A stretch of DNA of 64,000 nt from Streptomyces sp. NBC_01298 (GTDB taxonomy: Bacteria; Actinomycetota; Actinomycetes; Streptomycetales; Streptomycetaceae). The translations under genes and the position numbers were made by a program. Of this stretch, positions 53,990 to 62,540 are shown in pieces; the first letter of the stretch is position 1; every line of letters starts with the position of its first letter. Location of the stretch: the NCBI RefSeq assembly GCF_035978755.1, contig NZ_CP108414.1, positions 4,588,001 through 4,652,000 of the forward strand, given 5' to 3'. The notes below the pieces were generated by a model. The model was not told the DNA's origin. It ran no database searches and saw nothing but the letters and a program-made list of their open reading frames with translations.

Positions 53990-56667
53990 CGTTTCCGATG
54001 AGCGCACAGCGCCGGTTGTCCCTCGGGCAGGAACGGATCTGGCTGATGGAACAGCTGAATCCGGGCACGAACGTGGACCACATCGTGGTCAGTTACGAGA
54101 CACACGGCCCACTGGACGAGAAGGCTCTCAAGGGCGCCCTCGCCGCCCTGACCGACCGTCACGTTCCCCTGCGCAGCGCGGTGCGCGGTGTGAACGGGGT
54201 GCCGCACGCGGTGGTGCACGACGGATATGTCCCGGAGCTGGCCGTCCTGCCGGTCGCCTCGGCGCAGGAGGCGCTGGAGCACGCCGCGCAGGACGTGTGC
54301 CGGCCCTTCGACCTCGCGGAGCCGGGACTGCTGCGTTCCACCCTGTACGAGGTGACTCCCGAGCACCACCTGATCGTCATGACCCTGCACCACATCGTCG
54401 GCGACGGCTGGTCGGTGGGGGTCCTGACCCGGGAGCTGGGCGAGGCGTACGCGGCTCTCGCCGAGGGGCGAGACTGGGCCCCGGAAGCGCTGCCGACCGA
54501 CTACAGCGCCTGGGTGGAGGACGAGGCCGCCACTGACTGGGATCCGTCGCTGGCCTACTGGCGCAAGGAGCTGCAGGACGCCCCACCGGTGCTCGGCATG
54601 CCCCTCGACCGGGCCCGCCCGCCCCGCCTGTCCTACCGCGCCCACCAGGCGGACGGCACACTGAGCAGCGCCGACAGGGCCGCGCTGGCTGCCTTCGCGC
54701 GGCAGCATCGGGTCTCCCCCACGATGGTGCTGCTGTCCGCGTGGGCGGCGGCCCTCTACCGGCACAGCGGGCAGACGGACCTGGTGGTGGGCATGCCGGT
54801 GTCGGGTCGGGACGCCCCGGAACTGGCCGGCATGATCGGCCTGTTCATGAACGCCCTGCCGATCCGGGTACGGCTGGAGCCGGGGATCTCCTTCGCCGAC
54901 GTGCTGCGCCGGGTGCGCGGCACCGTCACCGAAGGCCTGCAGCACCGCAAGCTGCCGTTCGCCAAGCTCGTCGCCGCCCTGCAGCCCGAGCGAAACCCCA
55001 CGTACGCCCCGGTCTTCCAGACGGTCTTCAACCACGGCTCCTCCGGGGACGGACTGGTACTGCCCGGCGTGCGCGTGGCACCGGTCCACGTCGGCGCGGT
55101 GACCTCGGCCGTCGACCTCGAACTGATCGTGGTCGACAGCGCCGACGGCGAGACCACCCGGCTCACGGCCATCTGCGCGGCCGACGTCTTCGCCCCGGAG
55201 ACTGCCGATCTGCTGCTCCGCCACCTCCGCGAGCTGCTGCGGCACGCCCTCCGGGCACCCGAGACCTCCGTGGACCGGCTGGAACTGGCCGGAGACGAGG
55301 AGATGGAGCGGACGTCCGCCCTCTGCGCGCCCCCCGCCGTCGAGGTCACCGTGGCCGACGGGGTGCTCGAACTGTTCGAACAACAGGTCGCCGAGCACCC
55401 GGACACCGTTGCCGTGAGCGCGGCGGGTCGCGATCTGACGTACGCCGAGCTCGACCGGGCGGCCGTCCGGATGGCGTCGGCCATGGCCGACGAGGGAGTG
55501 GGCAGGGGCGACGTGGTGGCCCTGTACCTGGATCGCTCGGTGGACATGCTGGTGTCGATGCTCGCCGCCTGGAAGGCCGGCGCCGTCTACCTGCCCGTGG
55601 ATCCCGGCTACCCCCGCAAGCGCGCGGAGTTCGTCCTCGCCGACTCGGGGGCCTCCCTGGTGGTCACCACGGAACAGGGTGCGGCGGACCTGCCGGACAC
55701 GGACCTGCCGGTGGTGGTCGTCGAGGAGGCGCTGGCCGGGCCGTACGCACCTGCCACGGCACGGACGACGAGCGGGGAGGACCCCGCGTACCTGATCTAC
55801 ACCTCCGGTTCGACGGGTCTGCCGAAGGGCGTGCTCGTGCCGCACCGGGCCGTGGTCAACTTCCTCGCCTCGATGGCCGTCGAACCGGGCCTGGCCGGCG
55901 ACGACATCGTGCTGGCGCTCACCAGTCCGTCGTTCGACATCGCGGTCCTGGAGCTCTTCCTGCCACTGACGGTGGGGGCCCGAGTGGTGATCGCAAGCTC
56001 TCAGGACGCCCGCGACCCCGAAGCGCTGGCGGCCCTGATCCGTGACCAGGGAGTCACCACCGTTCAGGCGACACCCATCACCTGGCAGCACCTGGTGCCA
56101 GAACTGACCGGCGGCCCCCGCCTTCGCCGGGCCCTGTGCGGCGGCGAGGCCGTGAGCCGGGACCTGGCCAACGGTCTGTGCGAGGTGGCCGACACCGTGT
56201 GGAACATGTACGGCCCCACGGAGACGACCGTGTGGTCCCTCTGTGCCCCGGTCACTCCCGGCGTGCCGGGCGAGTCCGTCCCGATCGGCCGGCCCATCGC
56301 CAACACCACGGCCTTCGTGATGGACGATGAGCTGCGCGCCCAACCGGCCGGGGTCGTCGGCGAACTGTGCATCGGCGGTCACGGGGTGGCCCTGGGCTAC
56401 CTGGGCCGTACCGAGCTGACCGCCGAACGGTTTCCCGGCGGGCGGCTGTACCGGACCGGTGACCTGGTCCGGATGCTGCCGGACGGCGCCTTCGAGTTCC
56501 TGGGCCGCGCCGACGGCCAGGTCAAGGTGCGCGGTCACCGGATCGAACTGGAGGAGATCGGAGCGGTCCTGCGGCGTCATCCGCGGGTGAAGGACGCGGT
56601 CGTGGTGACCCGCCGTGACGCCACGGGCGGCCGGCAGCTGGTGGCCTACGTAGTCGAGGGGAAGTAG
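53986..56667 (+). CDS. NRPS condensation-adenylation protein, A domain truncated, glycine-type code
   Basis: An 893-residue protein. C domain 1-430 with HHIVGDGWS (His135, His136, Asp140). A domain from about 455: A3 YTSGSTGLPKG (605-615), A4 with Asp651, A5 NMYGPTETT (740-748), A7 YRTGDL, A8 GRADGQVKVRGHRIELEEI. It stops at residue 893 right after QLVAYVVEGK, before the helix and A10 lysine. Specificity residues read D651, I652, L655, Q694, L717, G719, M741, V749, W750; with Lys from the partner fragment this matches glycine codes (DILQLG-type). The C domain is not preceded by a carrier domain on this protein. Strongly coupled to the A10-PCP gene upstream. Confidence 0.93.
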   Translation: MTFPMSAQRRLSLGQERIWLMEQLNPGTNVDHIVVSYETHGPLDEKALKGALAALTDRHVPLRSAVRGVNGVPHAVVHDGYVPELAVLPVASAQEALEHAAQDVCRPFDLAEPGLLRSTLYEVTPEHHLIVMTLHHIVGDGWSVGVLTRELGEAYAALAEGRDWAPEALPTDYSAWVEDEAATDWDPSLAYWRKELQDAPPVLGMPLDRARPPRLSYRAHQADGTLSSADRAALAAFARQHRVSPTMVLLSAWAAALYRHSGQTDLVVGMPVSGRDAPELAGMIGLFMNALPIRVRLEPGISFADVLRRVRGTVTEGLQHRKLPFAKLVAALQPERNPTYAPVFQTVFNHGSSGDGLVLPGVRVAPVHVGAVTSAVDLELIVVDSADGETTRLTAICAADVFAPETADLLLRHLRELLRHALRAPETSVDRLELAGDEEMERTSALCAPPAVEVTVADGVLELFEQQVAEHPDTVAVSAAGRDLTYAELDRAAVRMASAMADEGVGRGDVVALYLDRSVDMLVSMLAAWKAGAVYLPVDPGYPRKRAEFVLADSGASLVVTTEQGAADLPDTDLPVVVVEEALAGPYAPATARTTSGEDPAYLIYTSGSTGLPKGVLVPHRAVVNFLASMAVEPGLAGDDIVLALTSPSFDIAVLELFLPLTVGARVVIASSQDARDPEALAALIRDQGVTTVQATPITWQHLVPELTGGPRLRRALCGGEAVSRDLANGLCEVADTVWNMYGPTETTVWSLCAPVTPGVPGESVPIGRPIANTTAFVMDDELRAQPAGVVGELCIGGHGVALGYLGRTELTAERFPGGRLYRTGDLVRMLPDGAFEFLGRADGQVKVRGHRIELEEIGAVLRRHPRVKDAVVVTRRDATGGRQLVAYVVEGK

Positions 56668-56674
56668 CAGCGGT

Positions 56675-57694
56675 ATGACGTCAGCCTTCCGGCCCCGCAG
56701 CGGTGTCGAGGCCGAACTGGGTGAGATCTGGAGCGAACTGCTCGGACACTCCGACTTCGGCGTGCACGATAGTTTCTTCCGCGTCGGTGGGACCTCCTTC
56801 GCCGCCATCCGTCTCCTGGCCCGTCTCAACAGCGCCTTCGGGTACGACATCCCGCTGGCCGAGCTGGTCCGCAGCCCCACGGTGGCGGACCTGGCCATGC
56901 TGCTGCGGGGCAGCGCGACGCCCGGGCCGGCCGTGCTCGTCCCGATCGACGCCACGGGCGACCGTCCACCACTGTTCTGCCTGCACCCGATCGGCGGGAA
57001 CGTGTCCCGCTACGTCGCCCTGGCCCAGGCCCTGGGCGACGAGCAGCCGGTGTACGGACTGCAGTCGATCGGGCTCGGCGACGGTTCATCGGCCGTGTCG
57101 GACATCGAGGAGATGGCGGCCTCCTACGTCGAGGAGATCATCCGGCTCCGGCCCGAGGGGCCGTACCAGCTGCTGGGCTACTCGATGGGCGGCATGCTCG
57201 CCCACACGTGCGCCCGCATGCTGTTCGAGCGAACCGGGGAGCAGCCCTTCCTCGCGGTCGTCGACACCGACGTACGGAACCTCGCCCGCCTCGACCCGTG
57301 GGACGAGGTGGTCCGGATCGTACTGAAGGCGGACCGCTCCGACGTGGACGGTTCGGTACTGCGCGGCGCGGACCGGGACACGGCGGTGCGCACCTTGCAC
57401 GGCCTGTGCGTGGAGAGGAACATCCTCAGCGCCGGTTTCCCCGTGGAGCGCCTCGGCGACATCTTCGACACGATCTGGGCGAACCTCGAAGCCGTGCAGT
57501 CCTTCTCGCCCGTACCGTACCCGGGCGAGATGGTGCTCTTCTGCTGCGGAGAGGACTCTGACCTGGGCTGGACTCCGTACGCGGGGACGATCCGGACCCA
57601 TGTCCTGGAGGGCGGCCACTTCGGGGTGATGGAACTCGAAGGAGCCGCCGCGCTCGCCGCCGCCCTGCGTGGACTGCTGGCCGGCCGGGAATGA
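56675..57694 (+). CDS. PCP-thioesterase protein
   Basis: A 339-residue protein: PCP at about 5-80 with Ser in VGGTS, then a type I thioesterase (about 85-335) with GYSMGG nucleophile (Ser about 171), oxyanion part LHPIGGNVSRY and a late His in GGHFGVM. It should release the finished chain by hydrolysis or cyclisation. The gene starts 7 bases after the C-A gene, in the position where a normal module would have A10-PCP. Confidence 0.92.
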   Translation: MTSAFRPRSGVEAELGEIWSELLGHSDFGVHDSFFRVGGTSFAAIRLLARLNSAFGYDIPLAELVRSPTVADLAMLLRGSATPGPAVLVPIDATGDRPPLFCLHPIGGNVSRYVALAQALGDEQPVYGLQSIGLGDGSSAVSDIEEMAASYVEEIIRLRPEGPYQLLGYSMGGMLAHTCARMLFERTGEQPFLAVVDTDVRNLARLDPWDEVVRIVLKADRSDVDGSVLRGADRDTAVRTLHGLCVERNILSAGFPVERLGDIFDTIWANLEAVQSFSPVPYPGEMVLFCCGEDSDLGWTPYAGTIRTHVLEGGHFGVMELEGAAALAAALRGLLAGRE

Positions 57695-57701
57695 GGGCAC
57701 G

Positions 57702-58139
57702 GTGCTGAACCGGTCCTACGCGGGGCGTGCGATCCGGCCCCTCCACGTGCACCGCGTGACGGAGGCCGAGCTGGTCGCGTTCGCCGACTCGGTCGGGGAA
57801 CGCCATCCCGCCTGCCGGTGCGCGGCGGCCGCGGCCCGGCTCGGCCATCCCGCGGTGCTCGCCGTGCCGACGTACACCGGTGTGCTGGCGCTACGGGCGG
57901 AACGGGTCCTCTTCGATGACCCGGCATTCGGCGCGGACCCCGTTTCGCTGCGCCACCGCGAGTCGCGGATCACCGCGCACAGGCCGGTGTACGCGGGGGA
58001 CCTGCTCACGTGTTCCGTCCGGGTGTCCTCGATCGAACGAGTCGGAGCGAGCGATCTGCTGGTCACGGAGGTGACGGTACGGGCGGAGGCCACACCGGTG
58101 GCTCTGGTGCGCAACACCGTCGTGATGGCCGGCGCCTGA
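57702..58139 (+). CDS. Hotdog-fold dehydratase/thioesterase-like protein
   Basis: A 145-residue single hotdog domain of the MaoC N-terminal (FAS1-dehydratase-like) type: VTEAELVAFADSVGERHP, VLAVPTYTGVLALRAERVLFDD, HRESRITAHRPVYAGDLLTCSVRV and TVVM near the end. Such proteins hydrate or dehydrate acyl thioesters or act as small thioesterases. The catalytic Asp/His pair of R-specific hydratases is not evident, so activity is uncertain. GTG 57702, 7 bases after the thioesterase stop. Confidence 0.75.
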   Translation: MLNRSYAGRAIRPLHVHRVTEAELVAFADSVGERHPACRCAAAAARLGHPAVLAVPTYTGVLALRAERVLFDDPAFGADPVSLRHRESRITAHRPVYAGDLLTCSVRVSSIERVGASDLLVTEVTVRAEATPVALVRNTVVMAGA

Positions 58140-58147
58140 CAGCCCGA

Positions 58148-58176
58148 CGCCGCACGCGAGGAGGTCGCGTGCGGCG
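58148..58176. terminator. Strong bidirectional hairpin terminator
   Basis: Perfect 12-bp stem CGCCGCACGCGA (58148-58159) with 58165-58176 and a 5-base loop, between the convergent hotdog and oxidoreductase genes. Confidence 0.9.
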
Positions 58177-58197
58177 CGGGACGGCCTCAGTACGGCC

Positions 58198-59199
58198 TCA
58201 GTCGATCTCGTCCAGGGCGACGCGCCTGCCTTCGCGCAGCGAGACCTGCACGGCGGCCACCGCGCGCATCGCGTCCAGCGCGGCCTCCGGCGGACAAGGG
58301 TTCTCGCCGCTCCCCCGGCACAGACGGAGGAAGTCGGCCATCTCTGCCGCGTAGGCGGGCGCGAAGCGGTCCAGGAAGCCCCGGTAGCCGTCCGCCGGGG
58401 CCGGTGCCCGCTGCGCACCGTCCAGTAGGGCCAGCGGGGTGCGGTCCGTCAGCCCGGCGGCGGCGGAGCCCTTCGTACCGAGCAGCTCGACACGGTGGTC
58501 GTAGCCGTGCGGGTCGGTCCGGCTCGCGGTCAGCACTCCACGGGCCCCGTCCTCCAACGTGAGCAGCACGGTCAGCACGTCGTGGTCATGCAGCTCCGCA
58601 TAGGGCCCCTCGGTGAGCACGGCTCCGTCCGCGTACACCTCGGTGATCCGCTGGCCGGCGAGCCACGGCACGGCGTCCAGGTCGTGCACGACGCAGTCGG
58701 CGGCCATCCCGCCCGAAACGGCTAGGTAGGAGGCGGGCGGCGGTTCCTTGTCGAAGGCGGTGGCCCGCACCATCAGTACGTCACCGAGGTCACCCGCGGC
58801 TACGGCCGCGCGCAGCCGGACGTAGCCGGGGTCGCGCCGCCGCTGGAAGCCGATCTGCACACGGGCGCCGGTGCGCCGTACCAGTGTCGTGACCCGGCGA
58901 GCCTCGGCGAGCGCGGTGGCGACCGGCTTCTCGCAGAAGACCGCGAGGCCGCGCTCGACCCCCTCGGCGATCAGGTCGGGATGCGTGTGCGAGGGAGTGG
59001 CGACCACCAGCCCGTCGCGGACCGCGAGCGCGTCCGCGACGCTGTGCGCCACCCGGGCTCCGATCCGGTCTGCGAGGTCCTTGGCGGCGCCCGTGTCGGG
59101 ATCGTGGATCACCAGGTCGAGACCTGGATCGGCGGCCAGGAGGTTGGCGGCGTGCAGGGAGCCGATGCGCCCCGCACCCAGCACTGCGATCTGTGTCAT
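58198..59199 (-). CDS. Gfo/Idh/MocA family oxidoreductase
   Basis: A 333-residue NAD(P)-dependent dehydrogenase: Rossmann motif VLGAGRIGSLHAANL (5-19), the CEKPVA motif with the conserved Lys (about 96-101), and a C-terminal alpha/beta domain with GGMAADCVVHDLDAVPWLAG containing the catalytic Asp/His pattern typical of inositol dehydrogenase-like enzymes. Substrate may be a sugar, cyclitol or an aminohydroxy compound from the cluster. ATG 59199. It runs against the surrounding genes, so it may be a bystander. Confidence 0.85.
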   Translation of the reverse strand: MTQIAVLGAGRIGSLHAANLLAADPGLDLVIHDPDTGAAKDLADRIGARVAHSVADALAVRDGLVVATPSHTHPDLIAEGVERGLAVFCEKPVATALAEARRVTTLVRRTGARVQIGFQRRRDPGYVRLRAAVAAGDLGDVLMVRATAFDKEPPPASYLAVSGGMAADCVVHDLDAVPWLAGQRITEVYADGAVLTEGPYAELHDHDVLTVLLTLEDGARGVLTASRTDPHGYDHRVELLGTKGSAAAGLTDRTPLALLDGAQRAPAPADGYRGFLDRFAPAYAAEMADFLRLCRGSGENPCPPEAALDAMRAVAAVQVSLREGRRVALDEID

Positions 59200-59340
59200 C
59201 CCCAAAGCGTGCGCGGCCGCTCTGACGGCCCCCCGCGCCCTGGCAGCTAACTGCCAGCCCCGTTCGGCCGCCGTGTGACCAGGCCGAAGCTGTTGCTCCA
59301 TTCAGCCAACGGCCGGGACAGATCTCGCAGGAGTATGGAC

Positions 59341-60141
59341 ATGATCGTCAGCGGAAAAGAGCGCAGGCTGCGTAGGCTGTTCTCTCCGTTCTCCGGGCGC
59401 AGCGTCATGCTGCCCATCGACCAGCCCGTGTCCCTCGGACCGATCCGGGGGATCACCGACCTTCACAAGGCGCTTCCGACGCTCCTGGCCGGGGAGCCGG
59501 ACGCCGTCATCGCCCATCGGGGCGTTCTCCAGCGCATACCGGCCGAACTGGCCGTCCGCACGAGCCTGATCATGCATCTCTCCGCAGGCACCGACCTGTC
59601 CGGCCGCGGCTACGCCAAGACCCTGACCGGCACGGTCGACGAGGCGGTCCGGCTCGGTGCCGACGCGGTCTCCGTCCAGGTCACCTTCGGCACGGCCGAG
59701 GAGAAGGCGATGCTCACCGACCTGGCCACGATCGCCGGCCAGTGCTCGCAGTGGGACATACCCCTGCTGACGATGGTGTACGTACGCGGCGCGGACCCGG
59801 TGGCCGAACCGGGCAAGGTCGCACACGGCGCTCGGGTCGCCGCCGAACTCGGCGCCGACATCGTCAAGGTGCAGTACACCGGAAGCCGGGAGTCCTTCGA
59901 GTCCGTCGTCGACGGCTGCTTCGTCCCCGTGGTCGTCGCCGGTGGCGAGCGCGACGGCGACGAGGGCTCCTTGCGCAGCACCGTCACCGACGCCCTACGG
60001 GCCGGTGCCGCGGGTGTCTGCGTCGGCCGCAAGGTCTTCCAGCACGACGACCCACAGCGTGTGCTCACCGAGCTGCGGGCAACCGTCCACTCCGATTCCA
60101 CCCTGCTCCCCTACTCCGAGGATGTATCGACCCATGTCTAA
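59341..60141 (+). CDS. GriI-like aldolase (2-amino-3,7-dideoxyheptulosonate synthase type)
   Basis: A 266-residue DhnA/class I aldolase (SVMLPIDQPVSLGPI, GADAVSVQVTFG, GADIVKVQYTG with the Schiff-base Lys, VVVAGGERDGDEGS phosphate site). GriI-type members join aspartate semialdehyde to dihydroxyacetone phosphate to give a C7 amino sugar acid phosphate, the first step to 3-amino-4-hydroxybenzoate. Related archaeal enzymes feed aromatic amino acid synthesis, but the next gene and the cluster setting favour the antibiotic role. ATG 59341 has AGGAG 7 bases upstream; ATG 59335 is too close to it. Stop overlaps the next gene by 8 bases. Confidence 0.88.
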   Translation: MIVSGKERRLRRLFSPFSGRSVMLPIDQPVSLGPIRGITDLHKALPTLLAGEPDAVIAHRGVLQRIPAELAVRTSLIMHLSAGTDLSGRGYAKTLTGTVDEAVRLGADAVSVQVTFGTAEEKAMLTDLATIAGQCSQWDIPLLTMVYVRGADPVAEPGKVAHGARVAAELGADIVKVQYTGSRESFESVVDGCFVPVVVAGGERDGDEGSLRSTVTDALRAGAAGVCVGRKVFQHDDPQRVLTELRATVHSDSTLLPYSEDVSTHV

Positions 60142-61249
60142 TGCAGGCGGCGCCATTCCGATCTGGTGCGACCTCTCACACCTCGGCGAGTCCACGCACG
60201 ACCGTCTCACCCACGTCCTCCAGACGCCTGCCGAGGGCGTGCTCCTGAGCCCCGGCCAGGTCCCGTCGGCCATGCTGCCGGAGCGGGTGCGCACCGCGGT
60301 ACTCGTCCAGAACCCCGCCGAGCTGGAGGGGCTGGACGCCCAGCTCCCGCTGACCGTCATCTCCAGGGACCTCGACGCGCTGGGCCAACTGCCCGCGGCC
60401 TGGCAGCGCGGTCTGTGGATCGAGGTCGAAGACGCGGACAGCATGAACGCCGCGGTCGCCGCGCTGGGCCTGGTGGACGTGCTCGTCGTCAGCTTCTCCG
60501 CCGAGACCAACATCCCGCTCGAACTGATCATCGCCGAGGCGCAGCACCACAAGACCACGGTCGTCAAGCGAGTGCGGTCCCTGGGCGACGCCCTGGTGAC
60601 CCGCGGTGTCCTCCAGCACGGCCCGGAGGCCATGCTGCTCCGCGTCGACTCCCCGGGGGACGTGGCCGCGCTCGGCAACGCCTTCGCCGCGTTCCATGCG
60701 GAGCAGGTGGACCTGGTGGCCGCCGAGGTCACCGACGTGCGCTCCATCGGCATGGGGGTGCGGGGCTGCGTGGACACGGCGGACCTCTTTGACCCGGACG
60801 AGGGCATGCTCGTCGGATCGACTTCCTCGGGCGGCCTGCTGGTCTGTGCCGAGGTGCACTACCTGCCTTACATGAACCTGCGTCCCTTCCGTGTCAACGC
60901 GGGCGCCTCGCACTCCTACCTGTGGACGCCCGCCGGCCGCACCGCCTACATCACGGACCTGCGCGCCGGCGAGCCGGTGCTCGCGGTCAACACCTCCGGC
61001 CGGGCTCGCCCGGTGGTGGTCGGCCGCGTCAAGAGCGAGATCCGACCGCTGCGTCTGATCGAGTGCCGGATCGGCGACTCCACGATCAACACCATCGTGC
61101 AGGACGACTGGCACGTGCGGCTCTTCGACGCCGACGGCAAGGTCCGCAACTGCACCACGATCATGCCGGGCGACCGGATGATGGCGGTCGCCGCCAAGCC
61201 GGGCCGCCACGTGGGCATCTCCGTTTCCGAAACGATCGTGGAGGTCTGA
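60134..61249 (+). CDS. GriH-like 3-amino-4-hydroxybenzoate synthase (3-dehydroquinate synthase II family)
   Basis: A 371-residue member of the archaeal-type dehydroquinate synthase II family (VVSFSAETNIPLELIIAEAQ, DVRSIGMGVRGCVDTADLF, VGSTSSGGLLVCAEVHYLPYMNLRPFRVNAGASHSY in part). In grixazone-type clusters the family cyclises the GriI product to 3-amino-4-hydroxybenzoate. Always paired with the aldolase, and here overlapping it by 8 bases. ATG 60134 chosen; ATG 60122 in frame lies in a poor context. Confidence 0.88.
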   Translation: MSNAGGAIPIWCDLSHLGESTHDRLTHVLQTPAEGVLLSPGQVPSAMLPERVRTAVLVQNPAELEGLDAQLPLTVISRDLDALGQLPAAWQRGLWIEVEDADSMNAAVAALGLVDVLVVSFSAETNIPLELIIAEAQHHKTTVVKRVRSLGDALVTRGVLQHGPEAMLLRVDSPGDVAALGNAFAAFHAEQVDLVAAEVTDVRSIGMGVRGCVDTADLFDPDEGMLVGSTSSGGLLVCAEVHYLPYMNLRPFRVNAGASHSYLWTPAGRTAYITDLRAGEPVLAVNTSGRARPVVVGRVKSEIRPLRLIECRIGDSTINTIVQDDWHVRLFDADGKVRNCTTIMPGDRMMAVAAKPGRHVGISVSETIVEV

Positions 61250-61255
61250 CGCCCC

Positions 61256-61498
61256 ATGAGCACCAACATTCTCGACCGCGTCATCGAACTGCTCGCACAG
61301 CGCGACTCGGTCACCGAGACGGTCACCCCGGAGATCGGCCTGGCCGACCTGGGAGTGGACTCCATCGACCTCGTCTACCTGTTGACCAGCTTCGAGCGGA
61401 CCGACGACGCCGAGTTCGAGGACACGGACTTCGACCTCGGCCGGTACGGGACCGTGAGCGACCTGGCAGGCACCATCGCGACCCGGATCAATGGCTGA
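61256..61498 (+). CDS. Discrete acyl carrier protein
   Basis: An 80-residue carrier protein with the attachment site DLGVDSIDL (Ser36). The sequence is acidic, as is normal for free-standing ACPs. It sits directly before the BtrH-like gene (8-base overlap), so it probably carries the acyl group that this enzyme handles. Confidence 0.92.
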   Translation: MSTNILDRVIELLAQRDSVTETVTPEIGLADLGVDSIDLVYLLTSFERTDDAEFEDTDFDLGRYGTVSDLAGTIATRING

Positions 61499-62540
61499 CC
61501 GGGTCCAGGCCGCCCCGGCCCGGCCGGTCTTCGACCCGGAGCTGTCGCTGGGCTGGCGCACCGGCCCGCTGGATGGTCTGAGCTGCCTGCTGCGATGTGC
61601 CGAATCGATCCTGCGGGCCCAGGACTTCGGCCCGCTGGACGTCGCCCGTGCGCTGGCCATGCCGCTCGACCTGAGCGGCGACCGGCGTGAGCCGGGCCGG
61701 TTCCGGGCCGGACGCCTGCAGTGGCACAACGCCGTCGACGGACGCGAGCACTGGGCAGAGCTGGAGCGCCTGGTCGCGGACGGGACCCCGGTCATCCTGA
61801 TGCCGGACCGTTTCTACTGGCCCGGAGACGAGTTCGAGGGCAAGCGGCATTTCCTGGACCACATGGTGCTGGTCATCGGGCGTGCCGGGTCTCAGCTCGT
61901 GGCCCTCGACACCGACGCGCCGGCCGAGGACGGCTACGTCCGGCACATCGAGATCACGCCGGAGGTGAAGCGCAGCGCCTGCCGGTTCGCCACCGTCCAC
62001 TTCGACCCCCCGGACGACACCGCGGAGTCGCTGCGCACCACGCTCCTGGAGCCGATGGCCCGCTGGACCGCCGACGACCTGGCGGCCCTGGACGGCTTCG
62101 CCGCGCGGTGGGAGCACGAAGGCCTGAGCGGGCCGATGGCCCGCGCGCTGCACGTCCTGGTCCTGGGCGAGCTGCAGCCCGCGCTGTTCCTGACCTCCCT
62201 GTCGGTCCAGGACACGGCACCGGCCGTCGCGGGCGCCGCGAAATCGGCGGCCGCCGCGGCCCAGCGCCTGGGCATGGCGCTGCTGGGCGCCCACCGGTTC
62301 GCCGGCGAGCAGGCAACGGACACCTCGTTCTACGAGCCGGTGCTGCCCGCCTTCGGCTCCGTCCGAACCGCCCTCGCCCGCCTCGTGACCACCGCCCACG
62401 CCGAACTGGGGATCATCCAGGCTCCGTCGGGCCGGCCTGACGACCGCCTGTGGCACCGCGTCGAGCGGATGCGCGACTGGTGCTTCGCCGAGGCAGTGGC
62501 CCCGCCCACCACCGCGACCTCCGAGGGAGACAACCGATGA
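61491..62540 (+). CDS. BtrH-like cysteine acyltransferase
   Basis: A 349-residue protein resembling the butirosin H N-terminal domain, a papain-like fold that moves an acyl group from ACP to an amine. Visible triad candidates: Cys32 (LSCLLRCAESIL; Cys36 also near), His124 (RHFLDHMVLVIG) and Asp140 (LVALDTD). The following 200 residues are mostly helical. Its location after an ACP gene agrees with use of ACP-bound acyl donor; the acceptor is unknown. Similarity is based on motif spacing and context only. Confidence 0.7.
   Translation: MADRVQAAPARPVFDPELSLGWRTGPLDGLSCLLRCAESILRAQDFGPLDVARALAMPLDLSGDRREPGRFRAGRLQWHNAVDGREHWAELERLVADGTPVILMPDRFYWPGDEFEGKRHFLDHMVLVIGRAGSQLVALDTDAPAEDGYVRHIEITPEVKRSACRFATVHFDPPDDTAESLRTTLLEPMARWTADDLAALDGFAARWEHEGLSGPMARALHVLVLGELQPALFLTSLSVQDTAPAVAGAAKSAAAAAQRLGMALLGAHRFAGEQATDTSFYEPVLPAFGSVRTALARLVTTAHAELGIIQAPSGRPDDRLWHRVERMRDWCFAEAVAPPTTATSEGDNR

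Noticed and set aside
53570..56667. Simple frameshift as explanation of the split A domain
   Set aside because: The missing piece lies before, not after, the truncated protein and both genes have their own starts and overlaps, so a single base error cannot produce it.
53617..56955. 1,112-codon open frame on the minus strand
   Set aside because: Antisense to the A10-PCP and C-A genes; no recognisable motif.
60134..61249. Calling this gene a shikimate-pathway dehydroquinate synthase
   Set aside because: The family name comes from archaea; paired with the aldolase in a cluster, GriH-type function is more likely.
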